Source: Darwinimomas sp963643215
GTDB lineage: Bacteria > Bacillota > Clostridia > Lachnospirales > Lachnospiraceae
Reading direction: 5' to 3'
Assembly (NCBI GenBank): GCA_963643215.1
Contig: CAVIJY010000062.1
Span: 1-8,996, forward strand
DNA: 8,996 nt
Under the pieces are notes generated by a model. It was not told where the DNA came from. It ran no database searches and was given only the letters and a program-made list of their open reading frames with translations. Of the stretch, positions 1-6,736 are shown piece after piece. The first letter of the stretch is position 1. The number at the start of each line of letters is the position of its first letter. The position numbers were made by a program, and so were the translations under genes.

Positions 1-115
1 TGACGGAGAACGGCCGGGAATTTAGATGGATTTTGAAGGGGTGATAGGGTACAATTATGTCATCCGGTGGGGGAAAACCCTCGCATGTATCTGATTCTGA
101 ATATCGGAGGTCAAT
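1..115 (+). promoter_or_regulatory. Leader region before the SPFH gene, with a weak promoter candidate
   Basis: No gene can be supported in these 115 bases. TACAAT at 50-55 matches five of six bases of a sigma-A -10 box. The best -35 at proper distance is TGGATT (27-32, 17-base spacer), which is poor, so the promoter is tentative. A GGGG/CCC pairing around an A-rich loop lies at about 69-83 in the leader and is too short to call a regulator. GGAGG at 106-110 is a well-placed ribosome site, five bases before the ATG at 116. In B. subtilis the related operon is controlled by the envelope-stress factor SigW. I see no clear SigW-type promoter, whose -35 usually contains AAC. Confidence 0.25.
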
Positions 116-1339
116 ATGGGAATCATAAAGGCAATATCAAGCGCAGTTTCAGGCGGCCTTGGCGATCAGTGGCTGGAGGTCATCGAAGCCAATGATATGG
201 GCGGCGATACAGTATTTACCTCAGGCGTTGCCGTAAGATCCGGCAAGGGCTCGAATACAAAGGCAAGTAGCAATATAGTAAGCAACGGCTCAACCATCCA
301 TGTATACCCGAATCAGTTTATGATGCTGGTTGACGGCGGCAAGGTCGTGGACTATACCGCAGAGGAGGGATACTATACCGTAGACAACTCATCGGCACCG
401 TCCATGTTCAACGGTGAGTTCGGAGAGGCGATAAAGGAGACATTCCAGCGTATCAAGTACGGAGGAGTTCCGTCGAGCGCACAGAAGGTCTATTTCGTAA
501 ACCTTCAGGAGATCAAGGGACAGAAGTTCGGGACGCCGAATGCCGTCAATTATTTTGACTCATTCTACAATGCTGAGCTGTTCCTCAGGTGCCACGGCAA
601 TTACTCCATCAAGGTCACCGATCCGCTGCTGTTCTATTCGGAAGTTATCCCGAAAAATGCGGAAAAGGTTGAATTTGAGGATGTGGCAGAGCAGTATCTG
701 TCAGAGTTTCTGGAGGCTCTGCAGGCATCCATAAATCAGATGTCGGCGGACGGCGAGAGAATATCGTTTGTCACCAGCAAGGGTCAGCAGCTCTCAAAGT
801 ATATGGCCACATCTCTGGACGAGGCATGGAAGAGCCAGAGAGGCTTTGAGATATGCAATGTCGGAATAGCGAGCATATCCTATGACGAGGAGAGCCAGAA
901 GCTCATCAATATGAGAAATCAGGGCGCTATGCTTCAGGATCCGACCGTGCGTGAAGGATACGTGCAGAGCACCATCGCTCAGGGCATCGGTGCGGCAGGC
1001 TCCAACCCGAACGGCGCGGCGACAGCCTTTATGGGAATGGGCATGGGCATGGGAGCCTCCGGAGGCTTCATGCAGGCAGCCTCGGCGACCAACGCGCAGC
1101 AGATGGCGCATCAGCAGCAGACGGCACAAGGCGGTGCTTTTGCAGGAGCAGCGGGCAGCGCCCAGAGCGCAGGAACACCGGCTGCGCAGAGCTGGACATG
1201 CAGCTGCGGATCGGTAAACACCGGCAGGTTCTGCCCGAACTGCGGATCACCGAAGCCGGCCCCGGCAGAGTGGACATGCAGCTGCGGTGCGGTCAATACC
1301 GGCAAGTTCTGTCCGAACTGCGGATCACCGAGACCGTAA
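116..1339 (+). CDS. SPFH-domain protein with tandem C-terminal zinc ribbons (YdjI-like, 'virion core protein' family)
   Basis: This 407-residue protein resembles B. subtilis YdjI, an SPFH (stomatin/prohibitin/flotillin) protein that helps recruit PspA to the membrane through its YdjG/YdjH partners. The SPFH-like part spans roughly residues 15-260 and includes family-like stretches such as LGDQWLEVIE near the N-terminus, EEGYYT, and a KVTDPLLF segment. It has no signal peptide or membrane segment, so it is probably cytoplasmic and acts at the membrane face. Residues about 290-358 are a low-complexity Gly/Ala/Gln/Met linker with an alternating Met-Gly run at 306-313. Two zinc ribbons follow, with cysteines at 362, 364, 373, 376 and at 388, 390, 399, 402 (CxC...CxxC spacing). 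GGAGG at 106-110 supports the start. It leads the three-gene module, but a terminator-like hairpin separates it from the next gene. Family assignment is from recognisable motifs and the neighbours; the partner role is inferred. Confidence 0.88.
   Translation: MGIIKAISSAVSGGLGDQWLEVIEANDMGGDTVFTSGVAVRSGKGSNTKASSNIVSNGSTIHVYPNQFMMLVDGGKVVDYTAEEGYYTVDNSSAPSMFNGEFGEAIKETFQRIKYGGVPSSAQKVYFVNLQEIKGQKFGTPNAVNYFDSFYNAELFLRCHGNYSIKVTDPLLFYSEVIPKNAEKVEFEDVAEQYLSEFLEALQASINQMSADGERISFVTSKGQQLSKYMATSLDEAWKSQRGFEICNVGIASISYDEESQKLINMRNQGAMLQDPTVREGYVQSTIAQGIGAAGSNPNGAATAFMGMGMGMGASGGFMQAASATNAQQMAHQQQTAQGGAFAGAAGSAQSAGTPAAQSWTCSCGSVNTGRFCPNCGSPKPAPAEWTCSCGAVNTGKFCPNCGSPRP
1193..1336 (+). repeat. Tandem duplication of a 22-residue zinc ribbon
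   Basis: Two 66-base units at 1193-1258 and 1271-1336 (offset 78 bases, 26 codons) encode two nearly identical zinc ribbons. By my count 58 of 66 bases match, and the units share a first run of 17 identical bases. Most differences are synonymous or conservative (Ser/Ala, Arg/Lys, Lys/Arg), and all eight cysteines are kept. This indicates an in-frame internal duplication that is recent or kept similar by selection or gene conversion. Confidence 0.9.
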
Positions 1340-1354
1340 CCATATATACAACCG

Positions 1355-1383
1355 GAGGGCTCGCGTAATTGCGGCCCTCTTTT
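1355..1383 (+). terminator. Intrinsic terminator or attenuator between the SPFH and YdjG-like genes
   Basis: GAGGGC (1355-1360) pairs with GCCCTC (1374-1379). Inside it, CGC (1362-1364) pairs with GCG (1371-1373) around the loop GTAATT, leaving one unpaired T at 1361. TTTT (1380-1383) follows directly. The hairpin begins 15 bases after the SPFH stop and ends 18 bases before the next ATG. The U-run is short, so partial read-through is likely. It could set a higher level of the SPFH protein than of the two membrane partners. Confidence 0.65.
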
Positions 1384-1401
1384 GAATAACAGGAGAATCA
1401 T

Positions 1402-2493
1402 ATGGATATCATCTCATATAAGTGTCCGAACTGCGGCGGAGAGCTGAAATATGATCCGGGGAGCGGAAAATTCACCTGTGAATGGTGCCGCAGCAAGTTC
1501 ACTCAGGAGGAGTTGCTGAAGCTGTATCCGGATCAGACGGAGCATGGAGAGCAGGATGGTTCCGACGCATCCGATGCATCATCGAACAGCAGAGATGACT
1601 CGGGGGAGGATGGACGGATATACAGCTGTCCGAGCTGCGGAGCTCAGATCATGACAGACGCTACCACTGCGGCGACATTTTGCTATTACTGCCACAATCC
1701 GGCTCTGATACCGGGAAGACTTACGGGAAATGAAAAGCCTGACTATATCATACCCTTCAAGATCACCAGAAAAAAAGCTCTCAATATATTTGAAAAATGG
1801 ATACAGGGCAAGAAATATGTACCCGATGAGTTCTACTCAGAGAAGCAGATGGAGATGGTCACCGGGGTGTATTTTCCGTTCATGATGTACGGATGCAGGA
1901 TCAGCGGTCACATAGATGCAACGGGCACCCGGGTCAGTCGCTACAGGCAGGGCAATTATGAGGTAACCGAGAAAAAGATATACCAAGTGCATCGCGACGG
2001 AGACATGGAAGTAAAAAATGTCATGAGAAATGCCCTCAAAAAGGCCAACAAAAAGCTTGTAGAGGGCGTGGTTCCGTATGATGCGGACGAGCTCAAACCC
2101 TTCAATATGAGTTATCTGTCAGGATTTCAGGCGGAGACCAGAGATCTGGGCGCGGATGATTTCCAAAAAGAGGTTGAACAGGAGGTCAGAAACTATGCTG
2201 TTCAAAGGCTCGGAGAATCCGTGTCCGAATATAACGATCTGACAGTAACTCAGGATGACACCGTGCTGACCGGGGGCACATGGAAATACGCCCTGATGCC
2301 GGTATGGACGCTTACATACAAGGATCCGAGATCTGATAAGATATATTATTTCTCGATAAACGGACAGACCGGAAAGCCTATAGGGGAGCTGCCGGTGGAT
2401 AGCGGAAAGCTGAGAAAGACAGCCCTGTTCACGGCGGGAATCACGGCGGCATCCGTCCTCGCTGTGCTCACGGGTCTATGGTACTTTTTGTAA
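1402..2493 (+). CDS. Double zinc-ribbon protein with C-terminal membrane anchor (YdjG-like)
   Basis: This 363-residue protein opens with a TFIIB-like zinc ribbon (Cys8, Cys11, Cys26, Cys29), followed by an acidic Ser/Asp-rich linker (about 48-70) and a second ribbon (Cys76, Cys79, Cys94, Cys97). A long middle domain of about 100-335 has mixed alpha/beta character. The last 24 or so residues are one hydrophobic segment ending at the C-terminus, so the protein is probably tail-anchored with the ribbons in the cytoplasm. This layout matches B. subtilis YdjG, a membrane partner of the SPFH protein YdjI and of PspA. AGGAG at 1391-1395, six bases before the ATG, supports the start. Its stop overlaps the ribosome site region of the TPM gene, so the two are probably co-translated. 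The zinc ribbons are usually read as protein-interaction or structural modules here, not as DNA binders; that is inference. Confidence 0.85.
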   Translation: MDIISYKCPNCGGELKYDPGSGKFTCEWCRSKFTQEELLKLYPDQTEHGEQDGSDASDASSNSRDDSGEDGRIYSCPSCGAQIMTDATTAATFCYYCHNPALIPGRLTGNEKPDYIIPFKITRKKALNIFEKWIQGKKYVPDEFYSEKQMEMVTGVYFPFMMYGCRISGHIDATGTRVSRYRQGNYEVTEKKIYQVHRDGDMEVKNVMRNALKKANKKLVEGVVPYDADELKPFNMSYLSGFQAETRDLGADDFQKEVEQEVRNYAVQRLGESVSEYNDLTVTQDDTVLTGGTWKYALMPVWTLTYKDPRSDKIYYFSINGQTGKPIGELPVDSGKLRKTALFTAGITAASVLAVLTGLWYFL

Positions 2494-2511
2494 GGAGAGG
2501 GGGCGCACGAT

Positions 2512-3357
2512 ATGAAGAACATCAAAAAATCTTCGATAGTATGGACGACCCTGATCTTGCTTATGACGGCGGTGATGGCGCTTACATCCCGGGCCGCCTC
2601 GTCGCAAAGGGTTTATGATGACGCGGGGCTGTTCACAAAAGCGGAAAAGGAGCTGCTGGAGCAGTCGATCGCCGAGCTGACCGGTGAGATGAATATGGAT
2701 TTCGTCGTGTTGACAGCGACGGACAAGGAAGGAAAGACTCAGGCTGAGTATGCCGATGATTTCTATGACGAGAACGACTTCGGAACAGGTGAGGACAGGT
2801 CCGGCCTTTTATTCATGATCGATATGGAAAGCCGGGATTGCTATATCTCTACATCGGGAGATATGATAGACTATCTTACTGATGCGCGTATAGCTCAGAT
2901 CCTGCAATATGATGACAGGCTCTGGGAGATGCTTTCCGCGGGCAATTATGCGGGAGCCGTGTGCAGAGTGATGAATGAGGTGAAAGAGTACTATGCCGAG
3001 GGACCGGAGACGGTGCCTGAGAAGAGGTACAATCCCCTCATGGCAGCAGTTGCGGCAGTGATAGGCGCACTGGCAGGTCTGGGCAAGTCGAAGAGCATAC
3101 GAAACGAGTATGGGATGAAAAACGAGAAAAGGCAGGCTATGCAGAGCACGAAGGCATATATGGCGACTACGAACTTTGCTTTCAATCAATCTGCTGACGA
3201 TCTGCTGAATACGATAGTAACGCGAGTTCCGCTCCCGGCACCCGCCAAGGTATCGTCGGGAAGATCCGGAGGCTCGTCCTATTCGGGAAGCTCAACCCAT
3301 ACAAGCTCGTCGGGAAGAACTCACGGAGGCGGAGGCAGCGGCGGAAGGCATTTCTGA
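2512..3357 (+). CDS. TPM-domain membrane protein with Gly/Ser-rich tail (YdjH/YgcG-like)
   Basis: The 281 residues begin with a basic start (KNIKK) and a hydrophobic stretch to about residue 26, then Ala-rich residues at 28-29: a signal peptide or signal anchor. Residues about 33-160 form a TPM (TLP18.3/Psb32/MOLO-1) domain, starting VYDDAGLF and containing DRSGLLF, YISTSGDM and LTDARI segments as in YgcG-type proteins. A second hydrophobic segment at about 174-192 is a likely membrane span. The tail from about 244 is Ser/Gly-rich and ends in a GGGGSGGRHF sequence, the usual YgcG-family ending. The TPM domain would lie outside the membrane. In B. subtilis the equivalent YdjH works with YdjG to place the SPFH protein and PspA. 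The start follows the preceding stop by 18 bases, with purine-rich GAGGGGG at 2497-2503, so it belongs to the same operon. Confidence 0.87.
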   Translation: MKNIKKSSIVWTTLILLMTAVMALTSRAASSQRVYDDAGLFTKAEKELLEQSIAELTGEMNMDFVVLTATDKEGKTQAEYADDFYDENDFGTGEDRSGLLFMIDMESRDCYISTSGDMIDYLTDARIAQILQYDDRLWEMLSAGNYAGAVCRVMNEVKEYYAEGPETVPEKRYNPLMAAVAAVIGALAGLGKSKSIRNEYGMKNEKRQAMQSTKAYMATTNFAFNQSADDLLNTIVTRVPLPAPAKVSSGRSGGSSYSGSSTHTSSSGRTHGGGGSGGRHF

Positions 3358-3458
3358 TGTTTTGCGGGAGCGCAAAGCGCGAAGCAATCCGGTATCAATG
3401 AAAACTACATGATCTACAGATACAGATTTATATAAAAAGACCTACACGAGGAAGAAAC
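3358..3458 (+). promoter_or_regulatory. Intergenic region before thrC with an AT-rich -10 candidate
   Basis: TTTGCG (3361-3366) and CGCAAA (3371-3376) form a six-pair hairpin with a four-base loop four bases after the TPM stop. No U-run follows, so it is an imperfect end signal at best. TATATA/TATAAA at 3429-3436 is a plausible -10 box, but no good -35 lies 16-18 bases upstream. GAGGA at 3448-3452, six bases before the ATG, is the thrC ribosome site. At 101 bases the region is too short for a T-box or other amino-acid riboswitch, and none is seen. Confidence 0.3.
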
Positions 3459-4940
3459 ATGAGATATCTGAGCACAAGAGGCGGAGAGCAAGGTGTGACA
3501 CCATCCGAGGCTATACTGAAGGGGCTGGCGGCAGACGGGGGACTCTTCATGCCGGAGGAGATACCTGCATTTGATTTTACGCCTGCCGATATGAAGGGAG
3601 CGTCATATAACGAGATCGCATATCGCGTGATGCGCCTGCTCCTTGATGATTTCAGTGAGGAGGAGCTGAGAGACAGCATCTCAAGGGCATATGCGACATT
3701 TGACTGCGAGGAGGTAGCGCCGCTGACCAGAGCCGACGGTGTCTACTATCTGGAGCTGTACCACGGACGGACGATAGCATTTAAGGATGTTGCCCTCTCC
3801 ATACTGCCGTATCTGATGACCATATCGGCGAAGAAGAACGGCAATAAGGACAAGATCGTGATACTGACCGCCACCAGCGGCGATACGGGAAAGGCGGCTA
3901 TGGCAGGCTTTGCCGATGTGCCGGGGACGGGCATAGTGGTATTCTATCCCAAGGGCGGTGTCAGCAGGATACAGGAGCTGCAGATGCGCACGCAGGAGGG
4001 CGACAATACCTGTGCAGTCGCGATCCACGGCAATTTCGACGATGCGCAGACGGGCGTGAAAAAGGTATTCGGAGACCACGAGTTCACACAGAAGCTCAAG
4101 GAACAGGGCATAGTCCTCTCCAGCGCCAACTCCATCAATATCGGACGTCTCGTGCCGCAGATCACATACTATGTGATGTCCTATGTGCGGCTTCTGGAAA
4201 ACGGTGTGATCGCGGACGGCGGCGAGATAGATGTATGTGTTCCGACGGGTAATTTCGGCAATATACTGGCAGCATTTCTCGCCAAGAGGATGGGACTTCC
4301 GATACGCAAACTTATATGCGCGTCCAATGACAACAAAGTGCTGTATGACTTTTTCTCGACGGGTACATATGACAGAAACAGGCAGTTCATACTGACGACC
4401 TCTCCGTCTATGGATATACTCATATCGAGCAATCTCGAAAGGCTCATATGGCTGTCCGCGGGCTGCGATGCCGGGAAGAACGCCGAGCTGATGAGAGAGC
4501 TGTCGGGCGGTGGCAGATATACGGTCACGGAGCTGATGAGAGAGTACATGTCAGACTTTGAGTGCGGATATGCGACCGAGGCGGAGGTAGCCGCCAAGAT
4601 CAAGGATCTCTACGATAAAACAGGATATGTGATAGATACGCATACGGCGGTGGCAAGCGCCGTATATGACAAGCTCAAGGCACAGGGCGGTCACGATATC
4701 CCGGTCGTCATCGCATCTACCGCCAGCCCGTACAAGTTCTCCGCGGATGTGGTCAGCGCGATCACCGGAGAGCCGAAGCCGGAGGATGAGTTCGCGGCGG
4801 TTGACAGGCTCCATGAGCTGAGCGGCATGCCTATACCGCAGGCGGTGGAGAAGCTGCGTACAGCACCGATACGCCACAACATGGAGTGCGAGATTGACGG
4901 CATTGAGGATGCTATCATGCAGTCACCGGCAGTGAGGTGA
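3459..4940 (+). CDS. thrC: Threonine synthase
   Basis: This PLP-dependent enzyme converts O-phosphohomoserine and water to threonine and phosphate, the last step of threonine synthesis, in the cytoplasm. The 493 residues fit the long threonine synthase group. The N-terminus carries the family start MRYLSTRGG, followed by LAADGGLFMP. The PLP-binding lysine is K109 in a HGRTIAFKD segment; TSGDTGKAA (139-147) binds substrate phosphate; and PTGNFGN (262-268) is the phosphate-binding loop of the cofactor. Everything expected for an active enzyme is present, with no truncation. It starts 101 bases after the TPM gene and is followed by a strong terminator, so it is probably a single-gene unit. I see no sign of a functional link to its neighbours, and no homoserine kinase or dehydrogenase gene is in the window. 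Confidence 0.97.
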   Translation: MRYLSTRGGEQGVTPSEAILKGLAADGGLFMPEEIPAFDFTPADMKGASYNEIAYRVMRLLLDDFSEEELRDSISRAYATFDCEEVAPLTRADGVYYLELYHGRTIAFKDVALSILPYLMTISAKKNGNKDKIVILTATSGDTGKAAMAGFADVPGTGIVVFYPKGGVSRIQELQMRTQEGDNTCAVAIHGNFDDAQTGVKKVFGDHEFTQKLKEQGIVLSSANSINIGRLVPQITYYVMSYVRLLENGVIADGGEIDVCVPTGNFGNILAAFLAKRMGLPIRKLICASNDNKVLYDFFSTGTYDRNRQFILTTSPSMDILISSNLERLIWLSAGCDAGKNAELMRELSGGGRYTVTELMREYMSDFECGYATEAEVAAKIKDLYDKTGYVIDTHTAVASAVYDKLKAQGGHDIPVVIASTASPYKFSADVVSAITGEPKPEDEFAAVDRLHELSGMPIPQAVEKLRTAPIRHNMECEIDGIEDAIMQSPAVR

Positions 4941-4992
4941 GAGCGGGGAGCGCTATGCGCACAGCACCTTGCAATATCATAATATACTAATG

Positions 4993-5034
4993 AAAGCTCA
5001 TCCCGTTGGAAATGCGAGGTGAGCTTTTCTCTTT
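4993..5034 (+). terminator. Strong intrinsic terminator after thrC
   Basis: AAAGCTCA (4993-5000) pairs perfectly with TGAGCTTT (5020-5027). The stem extends inward by a T-G wobble, C-G, one C/A mismatch, C-G and G-C around the loop at 5006-5014. TTTTCTCTTT (5025-5034) follows and overlaps the stem end. The A-rich left edge makes the hairpin partly usable from the other strand, but no minus-strand gene faces it here. Confidence 0.88.
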
Positions 5035-5044
5035 ACTGCTTGCG

Positions 5045-5079
5045 GCCCACTAGCCACTAACCACTGCCCACCACCCACA
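5045..5079 (+). repeat. Degenerate array of five 7-base repeats, C-rich on this strand
   Basis: Five adjacent heptamers can be laid out: GCCCACT (5045), AGCCACT (5052), AACCACT (5059), GCCCACC (5066) and ACCCACA (5073). Positions 3-6 of the unit are CCAC in four of them and in close register in all five. The complementary strand reads as AGTGG-type units with repeated GG/GGG. It lies 10 bases after the thrC terminator and before the lipoprotein promoter region. It has no coding role. It resembles the intergenic heptamer repeats known from some bacteria, such as cyanobacterial STRR sequences, in form only. Confidence 0.7.
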
Positions 5080-5104
5080 GTACCTTCTTGCATCGGCAAA
5101 ACCG

Positions 5105-5158
5105 GATACGGAAATTCATAAGGTATACTCCAGTGTGTGATACGGACAATCAGTATCA
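5105..5158 (+). promoter_or_regulatory. Probable promoter and operator region of the lipoprotein gene
   Basis: TATACT at 5124-5129 is a good -10 candidate, 61 bases before the lipoprotein ATG. No convincing -35 lies upstream; TTGCAT at 5088-5093 is too far away. Two near-identical 14-base direct repeats flank the box: GATACGGAAATTCA (5105-5118) and GATACGGACAATCA (5139-5152), 34 bases apart with two mismatches. The second copy also forms an inverted repeat, TGATAC (5138-5143) with GTATCA (5153-5158), nine bases between. Position just downstream of a -10 box would suit a repressor site, and the absent -35 would suit an activator. Both readings are inference. Confidence 0.4.
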
Positions 5159-5189
5159 TCTGATTTAACAGAACAGGAGGAATATCATC

Positions 5190-6632
5190 ATGAAAAAGTT
5201 TCTATCAGCAGTGCCTGCCGTTTGCATGGTTCTTTCTCTGTCGGCACTATCTCTTGCAGGATGCGGCGGAAGGTCGGATACAGCCTCGGCAAGCTCGGCA
5301 TCAAGTCCTACAGCAGGCGATCAGGAGGATATGCAGGAGACTGACAGTACAAATCCCGCTCCGGCAGGAGTTGCCGACGGCAGATCCGACGGGAAGCTGC
5401 CTGAATTTGACAAAACGGCTGTTCTCGAAGAGACCGTGATGGTCGATGAGGATGATGTAAAAATCACCGCTACGGGTCTGAGCTATAACGACTATTCCGT
5501 GGAAATTGCTCTCACTATCGAGAACAACTCCGACAGGAACCTCTCCTTTGTCAGCGGCTCCATGGGATATTGCTGCAATTCTATAAACGGATATATGGTC
5601 AATGACGGCTACTTGAACTGCGATGTTGCCGGAGGCAAGAAGGCCAACGACACCATTAGCTTCAGCTACGATTCCCTTCAGATCAATGGTATCAATGAGA
5701 TTGCGGATATCGAGATAGGCTTCGATGTCTCCGACGACGATTATAACCATGCATACTATAACTCCAGCCCGGTGAGAACCTCTGCCGCCGATGCGCATGA
5801 TTACGCAAAGGACATGTATCAGGAGACAATCACCAGCAGCGCGACCATGAGTACCTACGGTTATGATATCACATACTTCTCAACGGACACGCTCTACGAT
5901 GTAAACGGCATAAAGCTGCTCTCAAGCGGGATGATGAACAAGGAGGATGAGATGGTTCTGCTGCTGGAATTTGAGAATACCACGGACAGCATCGTCTATC
6001 TGTCGACCACGGATATCTCGCTCAACTCTCTGCTTGTCTATACCTCAGCCTGGTCAAGTGATGCCATAGCTCCGGGAAAGCGTGCCATCATCGATATCAA
6101 GGCTTCATCCGTCCTTGATGATGAGTATCGGAATATATACGGCATCAAGGAGATCAGTTCTGTCTCACTTATTGTAAAGCAGCGTGATCTCAATGGTGAT
6201 ATAATCGCGGATCCTGCGCTCATTGAGATGACTGTTTCCGATGTGGATGCGGGATTCGATATCAGCGGCGCCGAAATATATAACAGCAATGGTCTGCGTA
6301 TAGTGTCCAAGACCATAGCTGCCGATTCGTCTTCCTACAGCACAGACCTTCATCTTCTGCTGCTGGCTGAAAACACAAGCGGAAAGCCTCTTACCGTAAA
6401 AGATGAGTACAACTCTCTGTCCGTGAACGGTTTTATGACCGACTATTCCTTCTACAGCACGGAGGTCAATGACGGTCAGTGTGCTATGCTTGATATACGC
6501 CTGCGGGGATCATCTCTGGAAGATAACAGGATATCATCTGCGGATGACATAGAAGAGATAGAACTTGTTCTGGAGATCCGGGATGGACGCGATACCATTG
6601 ATAAACCGACTGTCAGGGTGTCATTTGACTGA
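5190..6632 (+). CDS. Lipoprotein with three divergent repeats of a beta-rich domain, function unknown
   Basis: The 480-residue protein has a lipoprotein signal peptide: basic MKK, a hydrophobic core, and the lipobox LAGC with Cys25 as the lipid-modified residue. A Ser/Ala/Thr/Pro-rich linker runs to about residue 80. Three domains of about 100-120 residues follow at roughly 80-180, 232-345 and 360-480. Each has a short strand with a Gly, a hydrophobic strand leading into a [F/I/A]EN[N/T] turn, a mid-domain Leu/Ile-Asn segment, a Gly/Lys-rich turn before a hydrophobic strand, and a final I-x-x-I-[E/S]-x-x-[L/I] strand. This looks like a DUF4352-like or other immunoglobulin-type fold on the outer face of the membrane. 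AGGAGG at 5175-5180, nine bases before the ATG, supports the start. I recognise no enzyme motif. Surface binding or sensing is possible, but nothing in the sequence proves it. Confidence 0.85.
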   Translation: MKKFLSAVPAVCMVLSLSALSLAGCGGRSDTASASSASSPTAGDQEDMQETDSTNPAPAGVADGRSDGKLPEFDKTAVLEETVMVDEDDVKITATGLSYNDYSVEIALTIENNSDRNLSFVSGSMGYCCNSINGYMVNDGYLNCDVAGGKKANDTISFSYDSLQINGINEIADIEIGFDVSDDDYNHAYYNSSPVRTSAADAHDYAKDMYQETITSSATMSTYGYDITYFSTDTLYDVNGIKLLSSGMMNKEDEMVLLLEFENTTDSIVYLSTTDISLNSLLVYTSAWSSDAIAPGKRAIIDIKASSVLDDEYRNIYGIKEISSVSLIVKQRDLNGDIIADPALIEMTVSDVDAGFDISGAEIYNSNGLRIVSKTIAADSSSYSTDLHLLLLAENTSGKPLTVKDEYNSLSVNGFMTDYSFYSTEVNDGQCAMLDIRLRGSSLEDNRISSADDIEEIELVLEIRDGRDTIDKPTVRVSFD

Positions 6633-6639
6633 TAATGAT

Positions 6640-6663
6640 GGGTCCAGTCAATACTTGACTCCC
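6640..6663. other. Hairpin or palindromic site after the lipoprotein gene
   Basis: AGTCAA (6646-6651) and TTGACT (6655-6660) pair around a three-base loop, and GGG (6640-6642) pairs with CCC (6661-6663) across a TCC bulge. No U-run follows, so a normal intrinsic terminator is unlikely. It sits eight bases after the lipoprotein stop and could be a transcript-end structure, an mRNA-stabilising hairpin or a protein-binding site. The rest of the gap up to 6732 shows no convincing promoter. Confidence 0.4.
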
Positions 6664-6703
6664 GCCGCCAATTGCCTTGCCCGTATGACATTTTTGGTGC
6701 ATC

Positions 6704-6736
6704 ATGGAACTGCTGGAGCACGATGAAAGACTATGA
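6704..6736 (+). other. Possible 10-codon upstream ORF overlapping the next gene by ATGA
   Basis: An ATG at 6704 opens a short frame encoding MELLEHDERL that ends in TGA at 6734-6736, so its stop overlaps the start of the next gene in the sequence ATGA. A second short frame starts at 6723 (MKDYELIYRIS, stop 6756-6758), five bases after GGAG at 6714-6717. The main gene's ATG at 6733 has no close ribosome site of its own: the same GGAG is 15 bases away. Coupled translation is therefore plausible. Both short frames could also be chance, since frames of this size are common. Confidence 0.3.

Noticed and set aside
33..55. TTGAAG (33-38) and TACAAT (50-55) as a promoter for the SPFH gene
   Set aside because: Each box looks reasonable alone, but the spacer is 11 bases, too short for sigma-A RNA polymerase.
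951..1217. Second plus-strand frame inside the SPFH gene linker
   Set aside because: An Arg-rich, low-complexity translation caused by the Gly/Ala/Gln-rich linker read out of frame; no ribosome site supports it.
3361..3376. Hairpin TTTGCG/CGCAAA after the TPM gene as an intrinsic terminator
   Set aside because: The stem is only six pairs with no U-run behind it; the bases that follow are GC-rich. I mention it only as a possible weak end signal.
3358..3458. Threonine-responsive riboswitch, T-box or leader peptide before thrC
   Set aside because: The gap is about 100 bases with no T-box motif, no run of Thr codons and no terminator/antiterminator pair.
5045..5079. Heptamer array as a CRISPR remnant
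   Set aside because: The units are seven bases, adjacent with no spacers, and degenerate; no cas gene is in the window.
5301..5798. Minus-strand reading frame of 165 codons opposite the lipoprotein gene
   Set aside because: It lies wholly inside a well-supported gene with signal peptide and ribosome site, and its translation shows no recognisable domain.
6655..6689. TTGACT as a -35 box for the HTH-like gene
   Set aside because: No -10-like sequence lies 16-18 bases downstream; the nearest candidate, TATGAC, is 23 bases away, and TTGACT is explained as a hairpin arm.
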